The position numbers and the translations under genes are program-made. Of a DNA stretch of 64,000 nucleotides, positions 10,801 through 22,355 are shown in pieces; position 1 is the stretch's first letter, and every line of letters starts with the position of its first letter. The notes below the pieces were generated by a model. That model was not told the DNA's origin and searched no databases. It saw only the letters and a list, made by a program, of their open reading frames with translations. Origin of the DNA: Portulaca oleracea (Eukaryota > Streptophyta > Magnoliopsida > Caryophyllales > Portulacaceae); assembly GCA_029582165.1 (NCBI GenBank), contig CM055880.1, positions 1,178,001-1,242,000 on the forward strand, in the 5' to 3' direction.

Positions 10801-12863
10801 CTATTCTCGTTTGAAAGTGCTTCTGCCTCCCAATCCTATGTTTCATTGATGAATGCCTTCTCCTTCTGTCATGTCATAACTTTATAATGTATGACAGGCG
10901 GACTGTGAAGAACATTCCAAAGTATGCTTCTGCCCAGTTTTACATTGACAATGTTCTCCCTCGAATCAAGGAGAAGAAGATAATGGCTTTGAAACCCTTT
11001 GTTGACAGACTTGGGTAAGCTGTGACTTTTGTAGATATGCATGTCACTCATAAAGTAATCATAGATCCCTTCATATGCGAATATTCTGACCACTATTTCT
11101 CCAGGTATGATAATGTTCCACAAGAAATCAACCGGCTAAGGTGTAGGGTGAATTATCATGCTTTGAAATTCCTTCCAGAGATTGAACAAATGTCTGATCT
11201 GCTGGCTTCACGAATGAGAAACCGTACTGGAGGTTCAAATCCCTACATGTAAGTGAATGTGACCATATATATGGGATGGGGTTCATTGGGAACTTAATTC
11301 ATTAACTGTGATGCTATTTTTCCCGTGTGCTCTATCATAATGTTTGAAGTTCCATTTCAACAGGGCTCTCCATCTTAGATTTGAAAAGGGTATGGTGGGT
11401 CTATCATTCTGTGATTTTGTTGGGACCAGAGAGGAGAAAGCTCAAATGGCAGAATACAGAAAGAAGGAATGGCCAAGACGCTACAAGGTTCTTTCACATG
11501 AAACTGATCCTTCTGTTAACCATTGCATTTTACACTATAAAATCCATTCATGTATATAGATAAAATGTATGCCCGGGAAACTCATTTTTGTTTCTTATGT
11601 GGTTCCCGCTGCAGAATGGTTCCCATTTATGGCAATTGGCTCTACAAAAGCGCAAAGAAGGTCGATGCCCTCTTGAACCCGGTGAAGTGGCTGTAATTCT
11701 GCGTGCTATGGGTTATCCTAAAGAGACCCAAATATATGTCGCCTCTGGGCAGGTCTATGGTGGGCAGAATCGGATGGCACCTCTTAGGAACATGTTCCCC
11801 AATCTGGTCAGTAATCCAAACAACCCCCCCCCCCTCCCATTTGTACTTCTAAAACCAATGTGCATTGAGCCAAAAACAATAGTCCTTTGGGAACCTAACC
11901 TTACTAGTCCGCAGAGGGATTGGCTACTTTTGAAAATATTTGTGTTGTTTATTCCATGGGATTGTCCGTGTAGGTTGTGTGATGCTTGCCTAGATCTGGG
12001 ACCCAGAGCCCACAAAAGTAGGACCCGCATTGGTTGTGGTTAGTGTTGGGAAATGATTGTGTGATCTGATTACCCGGATTTGTCTGACTGGTAGAAATCT
12101 GGGTATGGTTGTCTCACTTATATGGTTAGTGGTGGCAAATGATTGTGTGATCTGATTACCCGAATTTGTTCACTGGGAGAATATGTGGCACGGGTATAGG
12201 TTTTTTCGTCCGAAATTTGACTTGATGGAAAATTCAGACTCTATTTCTCTTATTTCTATTGTCCGAACCCGATTTTGGCCCGAGTTTAGGCTCATCCAGC
12301 TTGGAAAAAAGATTGGGTAATGGTCTAACAGACATCGATTTCTCACCTGTATCTGGACAGACTAATGGCCAACCCCAAATTTGACCCGAACCCGAGTTTT
12401 CGCCTTTAATAGTCCTTGTGATGGTGTTGTCCATGGAGGTTGTGTATGTATGTCTAGCTTGACCGTTTGACTGCATCTCATACTGAACTCTATCCATAAA
12501 TAGGTAACAAAGGAGGAATTAGCAACCAAGGAGGAGCTCGACAGCTTCAGAAAGCACGTCACAAGCCTGGCAGCACTCGACTTCTTGGTCTGCTTGAAAT
12601 CCGATGTGTTTGTGATGACTCACGGAGGCAACTTCGCCAAGCTCATCATAGGATACCGTAGATACATGGGCCACAGGCTCAAGTCCATAAAGCCCGACAA
12701 GGGCCTCATGTCCAAGTCTTTCGGGGACCCTTACATGGGCTGGGCCACATTCGTCGAGGACGTCGTGGTGACCCACCAAACGAGGACCGGGTTGCCCGAG
12801 GAAACCTTCCCGAACTACGATCTCTGGGAGAACCCCTTGACTCCTTGCATGTGTAGGGCATAA
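7844..12863 (+). CDS. O-fucosyltransferase family protein (plant DUF246/GT106-like), type II Golgi protein
   Basis: Eleven exons: 7844-8161, 9127-9177, 9282-9372, 9721-9797, 10063-10151, 10571-10690, 10898-11014, 11105-11248, 11364-11487, 11615-11806 and 12504-12863. They total 1683 nt and encode 560 aa, with all phases consistent. The start at 7844 has a strong context (GCCATGG) and matches the MAELR-type N-terminus of homologues; an in-frame ATG at 7811 would add 11 residues. One membrane segment lies near residues 82-103 (LSLFLIIAVVVAGFVSVSSI), after a Ser-rich cytosolic tail. The lumenal domain carries FIHAEGGLNQQRIAICNAVG, the MALHLRFEKGMV strand, YVASGQVYGG and FVMTHGGNFAKLI, hallmarks of plant O-FucT-like glycosyltransferases. 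Some members make pectin, but the acceptor here cannot be told from sequence. The chain ends NPLTPCMCRA, as in close homologues recalled from memory. Intron 1 holds a tandem repeat and intron 10 a dispersed repeat. Confidence 0.93.
8195..8925. repeat. About 185-bp tandem repeat, four units, in O-fucosyltransferase intron 1
   Basis: Units begin near 8195, 8381, 8570 and 8744. Each contains GAAATCTGGGACGAG-like, GGTCGTCATTGTGCGA-like and GATATTGGTTTAATTACTT-like blocks in the same order. Units differ by scattered substitutions and small deletions. The array fills about three quarters of the intron. Confidence 0.85.
12205..12400 (+). repeat. Dispersed GTCCGA repeat family, copy in O-fucosyltransferase intron 10
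   Basis: The segment contains TTTCGTCCGAAATTTGACTT, TCTATTGTCCGAACCCGA and CCCCAAATTTGACCCGAACC. These blocks recur in the same order at about 28745, 47520, 56800 and 61930, and in reverse orientation at about 39848, 40660 and 51965. No coding capacity or clear target duplication was found. Confidence 0.55.
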
Positions 12864-14597
12864 CTGCTGTGCTGCGGATAATATGTATGAAATGAAAAAA
12901 AAACAGACATCAGATTCAGACAGTTGAAAGGTTTTGTGTAGGATTTTGTGATAAGATGGTGTTATTGACTTGTGTTAGGTTTAGGGGTGATGTTATTTGT
13001 AAATTAACTGAAACAGAAAGAGGCCAATATGCCCTACATTTTTTTGTCTGTCTAGTTTTGCTCATTAAGGTGTGTCAAATTCATGGATAAAAAGTAATTG
13101 GGTAAAAGATAAATTCTTGTAACTTTTGTTAATTTTGATAACTTTTGGTAAATCTTGGTAACTTTTATCAAATTTATGCTAATATGTTAAAATTAATTTT
13201 TTTAAACTTTGGTAATTATTGGTAAAGTTAGATAAATTTTGATAAAGTTTGATAAATTTAAGTAAAAAGCATGTAAATTCAATTTATCTATGAATTTGGC
13301 GGACCCTTATTTCAATAATTTGTGTGTGGGTTGGTTATTTGAATTTGGTGATGCTAGCATTTGTGTAAAAGTTGAAAAGTGTGACTAGGAATAATAGAAT
13401 CATAAAAGCAAATACTTGGGTGATTGTGAACCAATCAATTTAACAATATTGGTGTTATTATGTGACTCTCTTACTACATGGCTTCTTCTTAAGGAGAGGT
13501 ATATAGAAGACGCTATTAACGTCAATGTGTGAAAATGATAATCCTATGTTGGCATTACATACAAATTGCTAGCCAACACATTTCAAAATTTGTCAAATAA
13601 TAATTGAAGTTTTCTTTTACTAAATGTCTTCTTCAACAAATAGGTATATAACAAATTGGTTTCACCTTAGAAGGGTGTTTTGTGATATACTAATACATAG
13701 TTTAATTTTGTGATATTCAATAGATAGTTGCGTTTAATTTTGTGATATTCAATAGATAGTTGCGTTTTCAATCAATTGTTGTATATTTAACATTTATACC
13801 ATATCAATAGTGATAATTATAATTTCTATACTATATGCGAATTATGTATAAAATTTATATTGCAATCTATTGGTCCCTTTTTGGTTATTAGTAGTAAATT
13901 TTGCAACTAAAATTAATATTACGAAATCCTATTAGACGAAATATGAAGAGATCCGATATAGTAGTCGCACCCTTAAGTTTTACAATTTAGGGAGACCGGT
14001 TACATTAACCCAATATTTAGAAATTTTGAACACTTTTACACAATTATAATTGAAAAATATATTACAATAATCAAGTGATATAATAACCCTACAATAAAAA
14101 TTTTATCCCATTGTATTTCACTTTGAATTCATTTGACCTTTACACTCGCATCTATTTCAATTTTCAAGCAACATATGTGCCTCTCAAGTTAGTTAATTAT
14201 CAAAATCACATTATTAAAACTCAAACTCAAATGGACATTTTCTCCCCATGTTTTTATATTCAATTATTACTCATTCCTATTGTTTTCCTGGGGTCAACCC
14301 ATTAACCCGAATCTTCCTCTCGGTATATCCACCATGACCACTTTCGCTCTCAGCCTCTCTCTAACCCTTCCCCAACGGAGCTCCGATTTCCAGATTCGGA
14401 ACCCTAAATTTTTAAAAATCCAATCGATCGATCCCCAAAAAGAAAGACCAAGACAGAAAACCAATCAATAACGTCAACACAACCCAGATCACAAAATTCC
14501 TCCCCTTCTCACCCACCACCATTTTCTTCTTCAGATCGATCTTTGTTTTCTCCCACAAGAAAAAAAGAAGGAAAAAAAAGCTTCCCTGCGTCCATCC
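12864..14597. other. Intergenic DNA between the O-fucosyltransferase gene and eIF4B
   Basis: The 3' UTR of the upstream gene lies at the left. At about 13075-13305 is an AT-rich segment with repeated GGTAACTTTTG/GGTAAATCTTG words and inverted ends (TTCATGGATAAA and TTTATCTATGAA), probably a decayed MITE. A 36-bp direct duplication containing GTGATATTCAATAGATAGTT occurs at about 13708-13766. The eIF4B leader is CT-rich from about 14340, with a possible TATA-like GGTATATCC at 14321. No further gene is supported. Confidence 0.5.
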
Positions 14598-17500
14598 ATG
14601 GCGAAACCTTGGGGAAGCACTGTCATCGGGTCATGGGCCGCCGAGGCTGAGCGTGAGGAGGCGGAGGAGCGTGAAATGGGCTCCTCCTCCGCCGCAGCGC
14701 CGCCGTCCGCCGCCTTCCCCAGCCTGAAAGAGGCCGTCAGCGCTAAGCCGAAGAAGAAAAAGATGAGCCTATCGGAGTTCTACACCTCCGGCGCCGGGTC
14801 AGGATCTGGGTCGACCCGCCTGACCCCCGACGAGATGCTGCAGCTTCCGACGGGACCCAAGCAGAGGGACCCGGAGGAGTACGGCTCCGGGCCGCGCCTC
14901 GGCGGCGGATTCTCGAACTACGGCGACGACCGCCGTGGACCTCGCCGGGGAGGGTTCGACGACGACCGCCGTGGCCCGCGTCGGGGCGGGTCCGATTTCG
15001 ACGCGCCGCCGCCTCCGCCGTCGAGGGCCGACGAGGTTGACAACTGGGCCGCCGGAAAACGGGCCCCCGCCGCCGTCGCGCCGGGCCCTGACTCCGGCCG
15101 GAGCTCGAAGTACGGGTCTCTGGGTGGCGGGTCGAGGGCCGACGAGGTGGACAATTGGAATTTCGGGAAGAAGACGCCGGCGGGTCCACCTCCGGCGAGA
15201 TCTGGCGGGTTCGGGTCCGGTTCCGGCGGGTTTCAGGACTCGGGGTCCGGCGGGTTTCGCGATTCCGGGTCGGATTGGAGAAGGGGCGGCGATTTGAGGG
15301 ATAGGGATGAAACAAGCCGGCCCAGGTTTTACCGGGAACCCGGCGGCCGGCCAAGTGACGGCGGCGAAGCTCCGGCGGCCGCTGCGAAGCCGAAATCGAA
15401 CCCGTTCGGGGCGGCGAGGCCGAGGGAGGAGGTGCTGGCTGAGAAGGGCTTGGATTGGAAGAAGTTGGACTCGGAGATTGATGCTAAGAAGGCCACTAGT
15501 AGGCCCACCAGCTCCCAGGGGAGTAGGCCCACTAGCTCCCAGTCGGGCCGGTCCGAGAGTGTGGGTTTAGGCGGGCCCGGGGTCGGGTCGGAGGCGGTGG
15601 CGAAGGCGAGGCCGAAGGTGAACCCGTTTGGAGATGCGAAGCCAAGGGAGGTTTTGTTGCAGGAGAAGGGTTTGGATTGGAGGAAGATGGATCTTGAGTT
15701 GGAACATCGCCGAGTCAATAGGTTTGTGATCTTTATTACCTATGAATTTCGGGGTTTATTTGCGTATTTGGTTTGAATTGGTTGAGCATTGTGGCATTGA
15801 GCTTAGATTCATGGATCCTTGATGATGTTTAGTTTGCATGAGTCATGTTTAGATATGGTGATGTGGATTTGCATTTTGAACATTTGCATGGCTAATTGGG
15901 ACGAGGTTTACATGTGCTGTTGTGCATATCTTAGTATGGGTTCTTTGATAATGCTTGCAGTTGTTTTATGTAAATCTAGTGAAGATCTTTAGTTGGGCCA
16001 ATACTTTTACTTTGTATGAATTTGGGTCTATTTGCTTATTTGATTTGGATTGGTTGACCAATGTGGTATTGAGCTTAGGTTCATGGATCGTTGATGATGT
16101 TTAGTTCGTATGAATCATGTTTAGATATGGTAATGTGGGTTTGCATTTTGAACATTTGCATGGCTAATTGGGAAGTGGGAAGTTGGGGGTCAAGGGAAGA
16201 AGTTTACTTGTGCATGTCCTTGTACGTGTGCTTTCATAATGCTTGCATTGCAGTTTGGTTGTGTAAAGCTAGTGAAGAGCTTTAGTTGGTTCAATATTTT
16301 TAGTTTTGCTTCATCTATTCAACTTCATTTGTTCTTGATCAACAGGTTTGTGATTTGGTTCCCTTTTGTTTGTTGGGATTGTGTTGGATTCGGGGTCTGT
16401 TTGCTTGTTTGATTTGAATTGGTTGAACATTATGGTATCGGGTGATTTTGGATCATTTGCAAATTTAGGGATAAGACTGCTACCTTCGACTTTTCCGTAC
16501 CGTTGTGGTAGGTTTCAGGAGTATTGGTTTTGGTTTCAGTTTTGAACATTATGGTAGTGTGCTTAGCTTCATGGATCATTGACGATCTTTAGTGTATGAA
16601 TCATGTTTAAATATGATAATGTGGATTTGTATTTGGAACATTTGCATGGCTAATCGGGAAGTGGAAGTTGGGGCTCAAGGGAAGAGGGTTACTTGTGCAT
16701 GTCCTAGTATGGGTGCTTTGAATGCTTGCATTGCAGTTTGTTTGTGTAAATCTAGTGAAGAGGTTTAACTGGACTAGTACTTTTAGTTCTGCTACATCTA
16801 TTCAACTTCCTTTGTGCTCGATCAATATGCGAATAACCTAGGAAGAGCTGAGGACTTTAGGGTGCTGGTTTTGCTGGTTCGCGTGATCTTTTAAGGGAAG
16901 AGGTACTTGTGCATGTCCCAGTATTGGTGCATTGATAATGGTCGCAGTTTGATTACGTGAGCTTAGTAAAGAGCTTTTGCATATAGCCAACCTCATTTGT
17001 GCGTGATCAGTTGACTGAATAACCTAGGAAGAGCTGAGCATTTTTGTTTGCTAGTTTTACTAGATTGAGTGATCTTTAGATAAGATTTTGTTTGTAATTT
17101 TGCTTCCAAGATGTGCATATGAACTCTCATGTTAAGCGTCTTAGCCTCTTACCATTCTGTAGTCATCACGGCTATTCAATATGGTTGACAGGTGTATTTG
17201 CATTAGTTTGCAGTGGGAATATGTACCTTTCTCACTAGCTCACAAATACACGATTTAGCTTCTGACCAATATTGTGGGTGCTTGGGGTTGGTTCTCGGTG
17301 GTATTGTACTTCCAAGTCTTACATCAAGTGATATTCCCTTAGGGAAGCACTGTTTTCCATAGTCATGTTAAGCAATTGAGCATCACTATTAGTGTGAATC
17401 TGTAAGTTTAAACTTAAGGATAGTGGGTAGTATTGCATAGCTCTTTCTCAAGGACAGTGTAAGAATGAGCAAAATTTGTGGTTACAAGCATGAATTATTG

Positions 17501-20086
17501 AATTGTGATATATCTCGTGATGTTAGATATTGACAGTATTCATAGACATTGATACGTGACACGGACAGGACAAAACATATTTCTCAAGGACAACATATAT
17601 CTCGTGATGTTAGATATTGGTGTAGACACGTGTAGTGGACATAGTATGAAAACATATTTCTTTTATTCTTGGCATGTTTATGACTTACTTTGTGCTTTCA
17701 GTCTTGGAGAGGGTCGTGTTCTTGATGAAAGAACATATTACGTACATTTTGCTATTACCAATAGCAAAAGCCTTTTTCTATATGCTCTGTCTATGTGTAC
17801 AAAGAGTGTCCAAGAGTTTTGGTGTCCGACAAGTGTAGGGAACGGATACGTGAAGCCAGGTGAAGTGTCTATGCTTCTTAGATTCTGTGGTTCTCTCAAT
17901 ACGATTGATTATAGTATCTATTAAGCCGGGAAGCCTGGTAGAAAACCCTGAAACAATCGTAACTCCCTTGTTATGACTCAGATGTTCTGGTTTCCCATTT
18001 TTGTTTCCTTACCGCGATGATTATAAGCATGGTTTGTTGGAACCAAGAATTGTCTTATGTTCTCTCCGCTAACTCTGTCTTAAACACTGCAGGCCAGAGA
18101 CTGAGGAAGAAAAAGCACTGAAGGAAGAAATCGAAAACCTAAAGAAGGAGCTCGAGAAGGAATCCGGGGGCGACGTTTCTCAGGAGTCCGGGGGCGAACA
18201 AGCAAACCTACGCGATCTAATACAAGCCAAGGAGAAGGAGTTGGAAATCTTGACACGGGAACTTGATGACAAAGTCCGATTTGGTCAGAAAGCTGCTGGT
18301 GAAAGGCCCGGCTCCGGTGGGGCCGGGAGGTTTGCTACGGGTTTCCCCGACCGACCTCCTTCGCAGTCTGCTGGCGAGAGGCCCGGCTCGGGAGCTGGCA
18401 GATTTTCGAGTTTCTCCGAGAGGCCCCCTTCTCAGTCTGGCTCTTTTGAGGACCCCCGTGGTGCAGAAAATATGGACCGACCTCGCTCACGTGGCAATGC
18501 TGATGTTTGGACAAGACCGGGCGAAGACCGAAGAGGGAGTTTCCAAGGTGGTGGAAGAGACAGAGGGTTCATGGGCAGCAGAGACTTTGACAGGTAATAT
18601 TTTTCGTCCCTCGTTTTGCCCACTAACATATGAGATGCATGGTTGTGTCCTTTTAGAGGTAAGATAAAGTTAGGTAAATCTGGGTTGGGCATATAATGTT
18701 AGGTAAGTCATGGTAAAATTAATGGAAAGAATGGGTAAATTTGGGCTGGGTTACAATGGGTTGGGTTAAAATGGGTATAAATTTTACCCGCTATCATCTA
18801 AGATGTCTTGTGTGTTCTTTTAGAGTAAGCTCAGGCATATTTGGGTAAATCTATGAGATAAGTTCCAGTGACATTAATGGCAATGGAAAGAATGGGTAAA
18901 TTTGGGTTGGGTTCAAATGGGTGAAAATTGGGTATTTACATCTGAAAGAACACACCCATATATATGTTATTTCAACGATTTGTACCTGTACCTAATACTT
19001 GCTAGGCTGGTTTCCTTTCGTTTGCCCTAATATAGACAAACCTAAAATAAAGTTCTTCCTGTGCATCACTTTGGAGTTCCGAAATGCGTATTTGTGGTCA
19101 AAATATTGCTAGCATGTAGTTTGATAACACACTGATCATCCTTTCATTTACACGAGAATCTGTATTTACATGTTTTTGGCCCCGTCCCTACTCTTTAAAG
19201 TGTAGTTTTCGCAGTTGTATGCGCAACTTTTAGTTCTGCCTTTGCCGCTACTATCTTTTGCACAAGTCCTTTTTCATTCAGTTGGTCTTTCGCATGGGAA
19301 TGCATTGTCAAAATGTCTGAAGTGTCTTGCAGTAGACCAAAATATTTCCGATGTCATCTGTACGTTTCCTCTATCTCACAGCCATAGTTACCGGGAACGC
19401 TACATACGCATCCGACCCGCGTTCCGGGAAAAGCGTTCCGAAGGCAAAACTAGACTAAATTTGTGTAAAATTAGCGACCCGTGTTCTTGGACTAATGACC
19501 CGAGAAGCGTTCCTGGTAACTATGCTCACAGCCACAGGCCAACACACTTAACACAATCTGAGAGGATACTATATCTGGTTTCTGACATACAGCTGATATT
19601 CGGGTGGTTTGAGGAATAATCAATAGGGGTAGAAGTGTGAATGTGATGGATATATATTTCGACTGTTTGCTCAAATTTGTTAACTGACTTATTAGTTTTA
19701 CGTGTTGGCATTCGGTAAGCTTATTCTCATCTGTGTATCTCATGCGCACCTTCGATAATGTACTACTCCCTTTGTTTCAAATTATCTGTTACAATGGTGA
19801 TTACTGAATGCAAACATACTTTTACCAAATTATCTGCGAAAGTGATGCTCACCTTCGATATTCTTCGAGTGGGACAATCGCTTTACTTTTATGAGAATAT
19901 GTTTTACTACAAACTTTAATGGTAGTAGTTTCATATGATGAATCATTATTTGTATTGAGAAATCAACAGTCAAAGTGACAACCCCGGTCCCCGATAAGCT
20001 ATTTTTTTCGGGTTTTTACTGGTCACTGATATCCTTGTCTTGTTCCGGGTTGAATTTGCAGGACTAGGTCAAGAGAGAGATGGTGA
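14598..20086 (+). CDS. EIF4B: Eukaryotic translation initiation factor 4B, plant type
   Basis: Three coding exons, 14598-15721, 18093-18593 and 20062-20086, total 1650 nt and encode 549 aa. The protein opens MAKPWGSTVIGSWAAEAERE and has SFP-type PSLKEAVSAK before a Lys cluster, then LTPDEMLQLPTGP. These match plant eIF4B, which assists eIF4A/eIF4F in unwinding mRNA leaders and binds RNA and PABP. The middle is rich in Gly, Arg and Asp, with two RADEVDNW motifs. The end of exon 1 has paired NPFGAARPREE and NPFGDAKPREV motifs, each followed by a (K/E)KGLDW(K/R)K motif. Exon 2 starts with a charged coiled coil (EEIENLKKELEKE), then two GERPGSG repeats. The last exon codes only RTRSRERW and a stop. 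Exon 1 is far more GC-rich than its surroundings, a known trait of Gly/Ala/Pro-rich plant first exons. Intron 1 (2.4 kb) and intron 2 (1.5 kb) are large and repeat-filled. Confidence 0.93.
15735..17010. repeat. About 300-bp tandem repeats in eIF4B intron 1
   Basis: Units begin near 15738, 16016 and 16375, with a partial fourth from about 16880. Each carries, in order, TGAATTGGTTGA-like, TTCATGGATCNTTGATGATG-like, CATTTGCATGGCTAATTGGG-like and TAGTGAAGAGCTTTAGTTGG-like blocks. Divergence and internal insertions increase to the right. Confidence 0.8.
18640..18960. repeat. Duplicated GGGTAAATTTGGG segment with inverted ends in eIF4B intron 2
   Basis: Two direct copies of a block containing AAAGAATGGGTAAATTTGGG lie near 18720-18790 and 18890-18940. 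The whole is bounded by TGTGTTCTTTTAGAG-type and CTGAAAGAACACA-type sequences in opposite orientation, suggesting a small DNA element that has partly duplicated. The superfamily is not determined. Confidence 0.45.
19383..19524. mobile_element. Small MITE with perfect 8-bp target duplication, copy 2 (eIF4B intron 2)
   Basis: The 142-bp element runs from CATAGTTACCGGGAACGC to GCGTTCCTGGTAACTATG and is flanked on both sides by CTCACAGC (19375-19382 and 19525-19532). The inverted ends match over at least 16 bases with few mismatches. It is the best preserved of the three copies in the window. Confidence 0.85.
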
Positions 20087-20403
20087 TCAGTTTTTCCTTC
20101 ATTTTTTTTTGGTTTTCGGTTTAGGAGAAAAACTCAGGTGTGGATTCTTCAGGAAATCTCTTTTTGACGAACGGCAAGAAGTAGAAAATAATTTTCTGTT
20201 TAGTTATATTATTATTTCTGGGAAAAAAAAGGTCTGAAGTCTGTCCAGTATGGTGTAGTTCTTCTGCAGCTGATGAGATGAGATGAGATGGTGAAAATGA
20301 AAACTCAAGTCAAGAAGTGTTTGTGAATTTTGATGGTAGGCTTTGTAAAATTGCCATTCTTTTTTTGGGTTTGTGACTGACTGTGATGACTATTTTGAGG
20401 CAA

Positions 20404-20429
20404 GGATCGATCGATCTATCGATCGATCA
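20404..20429. repeat. GATC-rich palindromic microsatellite downstream of eIF4B
   Basis: A run of GATC/GATCTATC units about 26 bp long lies some 320 bp after the eIF4B stop, probably in its 3' UTR. It is self-complementary and could fold back. Confidence 0.8.
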
Positions 20430-20933
20430 CTCGTGTATTGTTGTTACACTGCAAAAATGTTGAAATTAATGGAATTTTTTATGTTGATCTCCTTCATTTG
20501 CTTCTCTTAATGACATTTTTTTCGGGTTTTGAGGTATCCTTTTGCATGTTATTTCATCTGTTTTGATGGTTTTCCTGGGTTGAATATGTTCAATTGTTCA
20601 TGTGTTGTTTTTGCATATGGTGATATATATTAGACCTCTCAATTCGGACAGGTTTGGTATGCCTTGTGTTTTGGGTTTGTTATATTTGAAGTTTGAAAAA
20701 TTGGGTCGATTTTGGGTCGGGTCTGCTTTTGTCAGGACTATAATATATAATATATATTTTTTGAAGCAGGATGCATGATTTTGCATATGGTGAAGTATAA
20801 TATGAAAAGAGATTGATGTTGTAATATTGAAATTGTATTGATTTTGCATGTGGTAGTAAATTAGTGAGACCAAGTATTGGGGAATCAATAAAGTAATAAA
20901 GTAAATAAAAACAAAGAATAAACATTGGGTGTG

Positions 20934-20940
20934 AAAAAAA
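20934..20940 (-). terminator. Pol III T-run terminator of tRNA-Arg
   Basis: Seven consecutive T residues on the minus strand directly follow the last base of the tRNA. Confidence 0.85.
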
Positions 20941-21013
20941 CGACTCCACTGGGGATCGAACCCAGAATCTCTGGTTCCGTAGACCAGCGCCTTATCCATT
21001 GGGCCATGGAGTC
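20941..21013 (-). tRNA. tRNA-Arg (anticodon ACG)
   Basis: The 73-nt minus-strand sequence folds as a standard cloverleaf. The acceptor stem GACTCCA pairs with TGGAGTC, with a G discriminator. The A box reads TGGCCCAATGG, and the anticodon loop CTACGGA carries ACG. The T arm reads CTGGGTTCGATCCCCAG, with the B box inside. The gene is followed directly by seven T residues (20934-20940 on the minus strand), a Pol III terminator. No intron is present. It decodes CGU and, through inosine, CGC and CGA. Confidence 0.97.
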
Positions 21014-21126
21014 AATTTACTTGCTTTGTTACTGTTTACCCATCGTAATAAACACTAACTCCCTTTTTTTTTGAGGGCATAAAAAGAGGAAAAGAGAGAG
21101 AAAAAAAGAATGTTAGGACAAATAGT

Positions 21127-21292
21127 TACTTCCTTCTTTCCTTCAATAAGGAATCATTGTCATTTTTTATTTTCTAAGACAATAAAGTCTAATTAGTTTT
21201 ATATGATAAATTATTGTGTGTATTGAGAAATTTACAGTTAAAATCTTTAACAATTTTTCGGATGGTAAACAATGACGAAAGGGGGGGAGTAA
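21127..21292. mobile_element. Stowaway-like MITE
   Basis: The AT-rich segment starts TTACTTCCTTCTTTCCTTC and ends GGGGGGGAGTAAC, matching the CTCCCTCC-type ends of plant Stowaway elements with TA at the borders. The interior contains the common GATAAATTATTGTGTGTATTGAGAAA block. Confidence 0.55.
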
Positions 21293-21632
21293 CAGCTAAT
21301 TTTAAAATTTAAATTTTAAATTCAAATTTCTACTACAATATTCAAAAAAATTATACCCCCAATAATTATTCGGGGTATAATTATGATATTTTTGGTCCCA
21401 CCATTCCAGGCCTCTCACAAATTGGACCATTTTGTGCATCTATCTATTATAAAGAAAATAAAAAGGATGATTCTCCCCCACAACACAAACAATCCCTCCA
21501 CCTTTCTCTCCCCCTTTTGTGGATTCCTAGTTTGCATTTTCTTAAAATCCTTTTAGAAAGTTTTGCTTAAAAAATTTTTTGTTAGCTTTTGTATGAATAA
21601 AAAAATTGAATAATTGGTCTAGTGTTTTTTGT

Positions 21633-22355
21633 AACGGTTTTGCTAAATGTCGCCCTGAGGGCGATGGTTATGAGTTATTTATATCCAACAATATAAGGAA
21701 TCTAATGTAACTAATTTATGTTTTTGATATAAATTTATCCGGTATATATCGTTTAAAAATGCAATAATCATACTTTCCTAATTAAATCATTCTTTCCACT
21801 AAATTATCCCAACATTCCATTCTTGCTATTATAAACAAAAACGATAGTGTTACAACATATGGGAAAAAAAATCTAAAAAATCCAACGCTATTAAGGTCTT
21901 AAAACTCATTTTCTATATTAGGTGATTATGAAATTTTACTTGTATAGCCATTGCAAGGAGTTGAATGGAACAAAATGGCCATTTGTGAAAATTAAAATTT
22001 TACTTATTTTTTTACTTATTTGTGACACAAAAATGGAACAAAAATTTTACTTATTCGTGAAAATAAGAGGGTGGCCACGGTGACAAAATTTGATCCAAAT
22101 TGATAAATCTATCTTTATTGGTTAACTAGTATAAATAAAATATTTTATGGGATACAAAATTTTGATAAATTAGGAAGTAAAATCATCATTGATTCAATTT
22201 TGAAAAGTTTACTATTAATTGAGACTCTATTTTGTTCCCTTAAAAAAAAGATACATTTTATATAAAAATATATATTAATTAGATTAGATTCCTTATATTG
22301 TTGTATATAAATAACTCTTAACTATCGCCCCAGGGCGACATTTAGCAAAACCGTT
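21633..22355. mobile_element. Non-autonomous DNA element with ~90-bp terminal inverted repeats
   Basis: The left end (from 21633) begins AACGGTTTTGCTAAATGTCG. The right end, read on the minus strand from 22355, begins with the same 20 bases. Similarity continues for about 90 bases, through a GTTATTTATAT block and ACAATATAAGGAATCTAAT. The roughly 540-bp interior is AT-rich with no coding frame of note. No convincing target duplication was found because both flanks are T-rich. Long inverted ends suggest a Mutator-like or foldback element. Confidence 0.75.

Noticed and set aside
14334..14471. Possible upstream reading frame (ATG in CCACC context) before eIF4B
   Set aside because: A TATA-like GGTATATCC at 14321 and the CT-rich region after it suggest transcription starts downstream of this ATG, so it is probably not in the mRNA.
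14743..15354. Long minus-strand and alternative plus-strand open frames of 78-203 codons
   Set aside because: They are shadows of the GC-rich eIF4B exon 1; Arg/Pro-rich composition and no homology.
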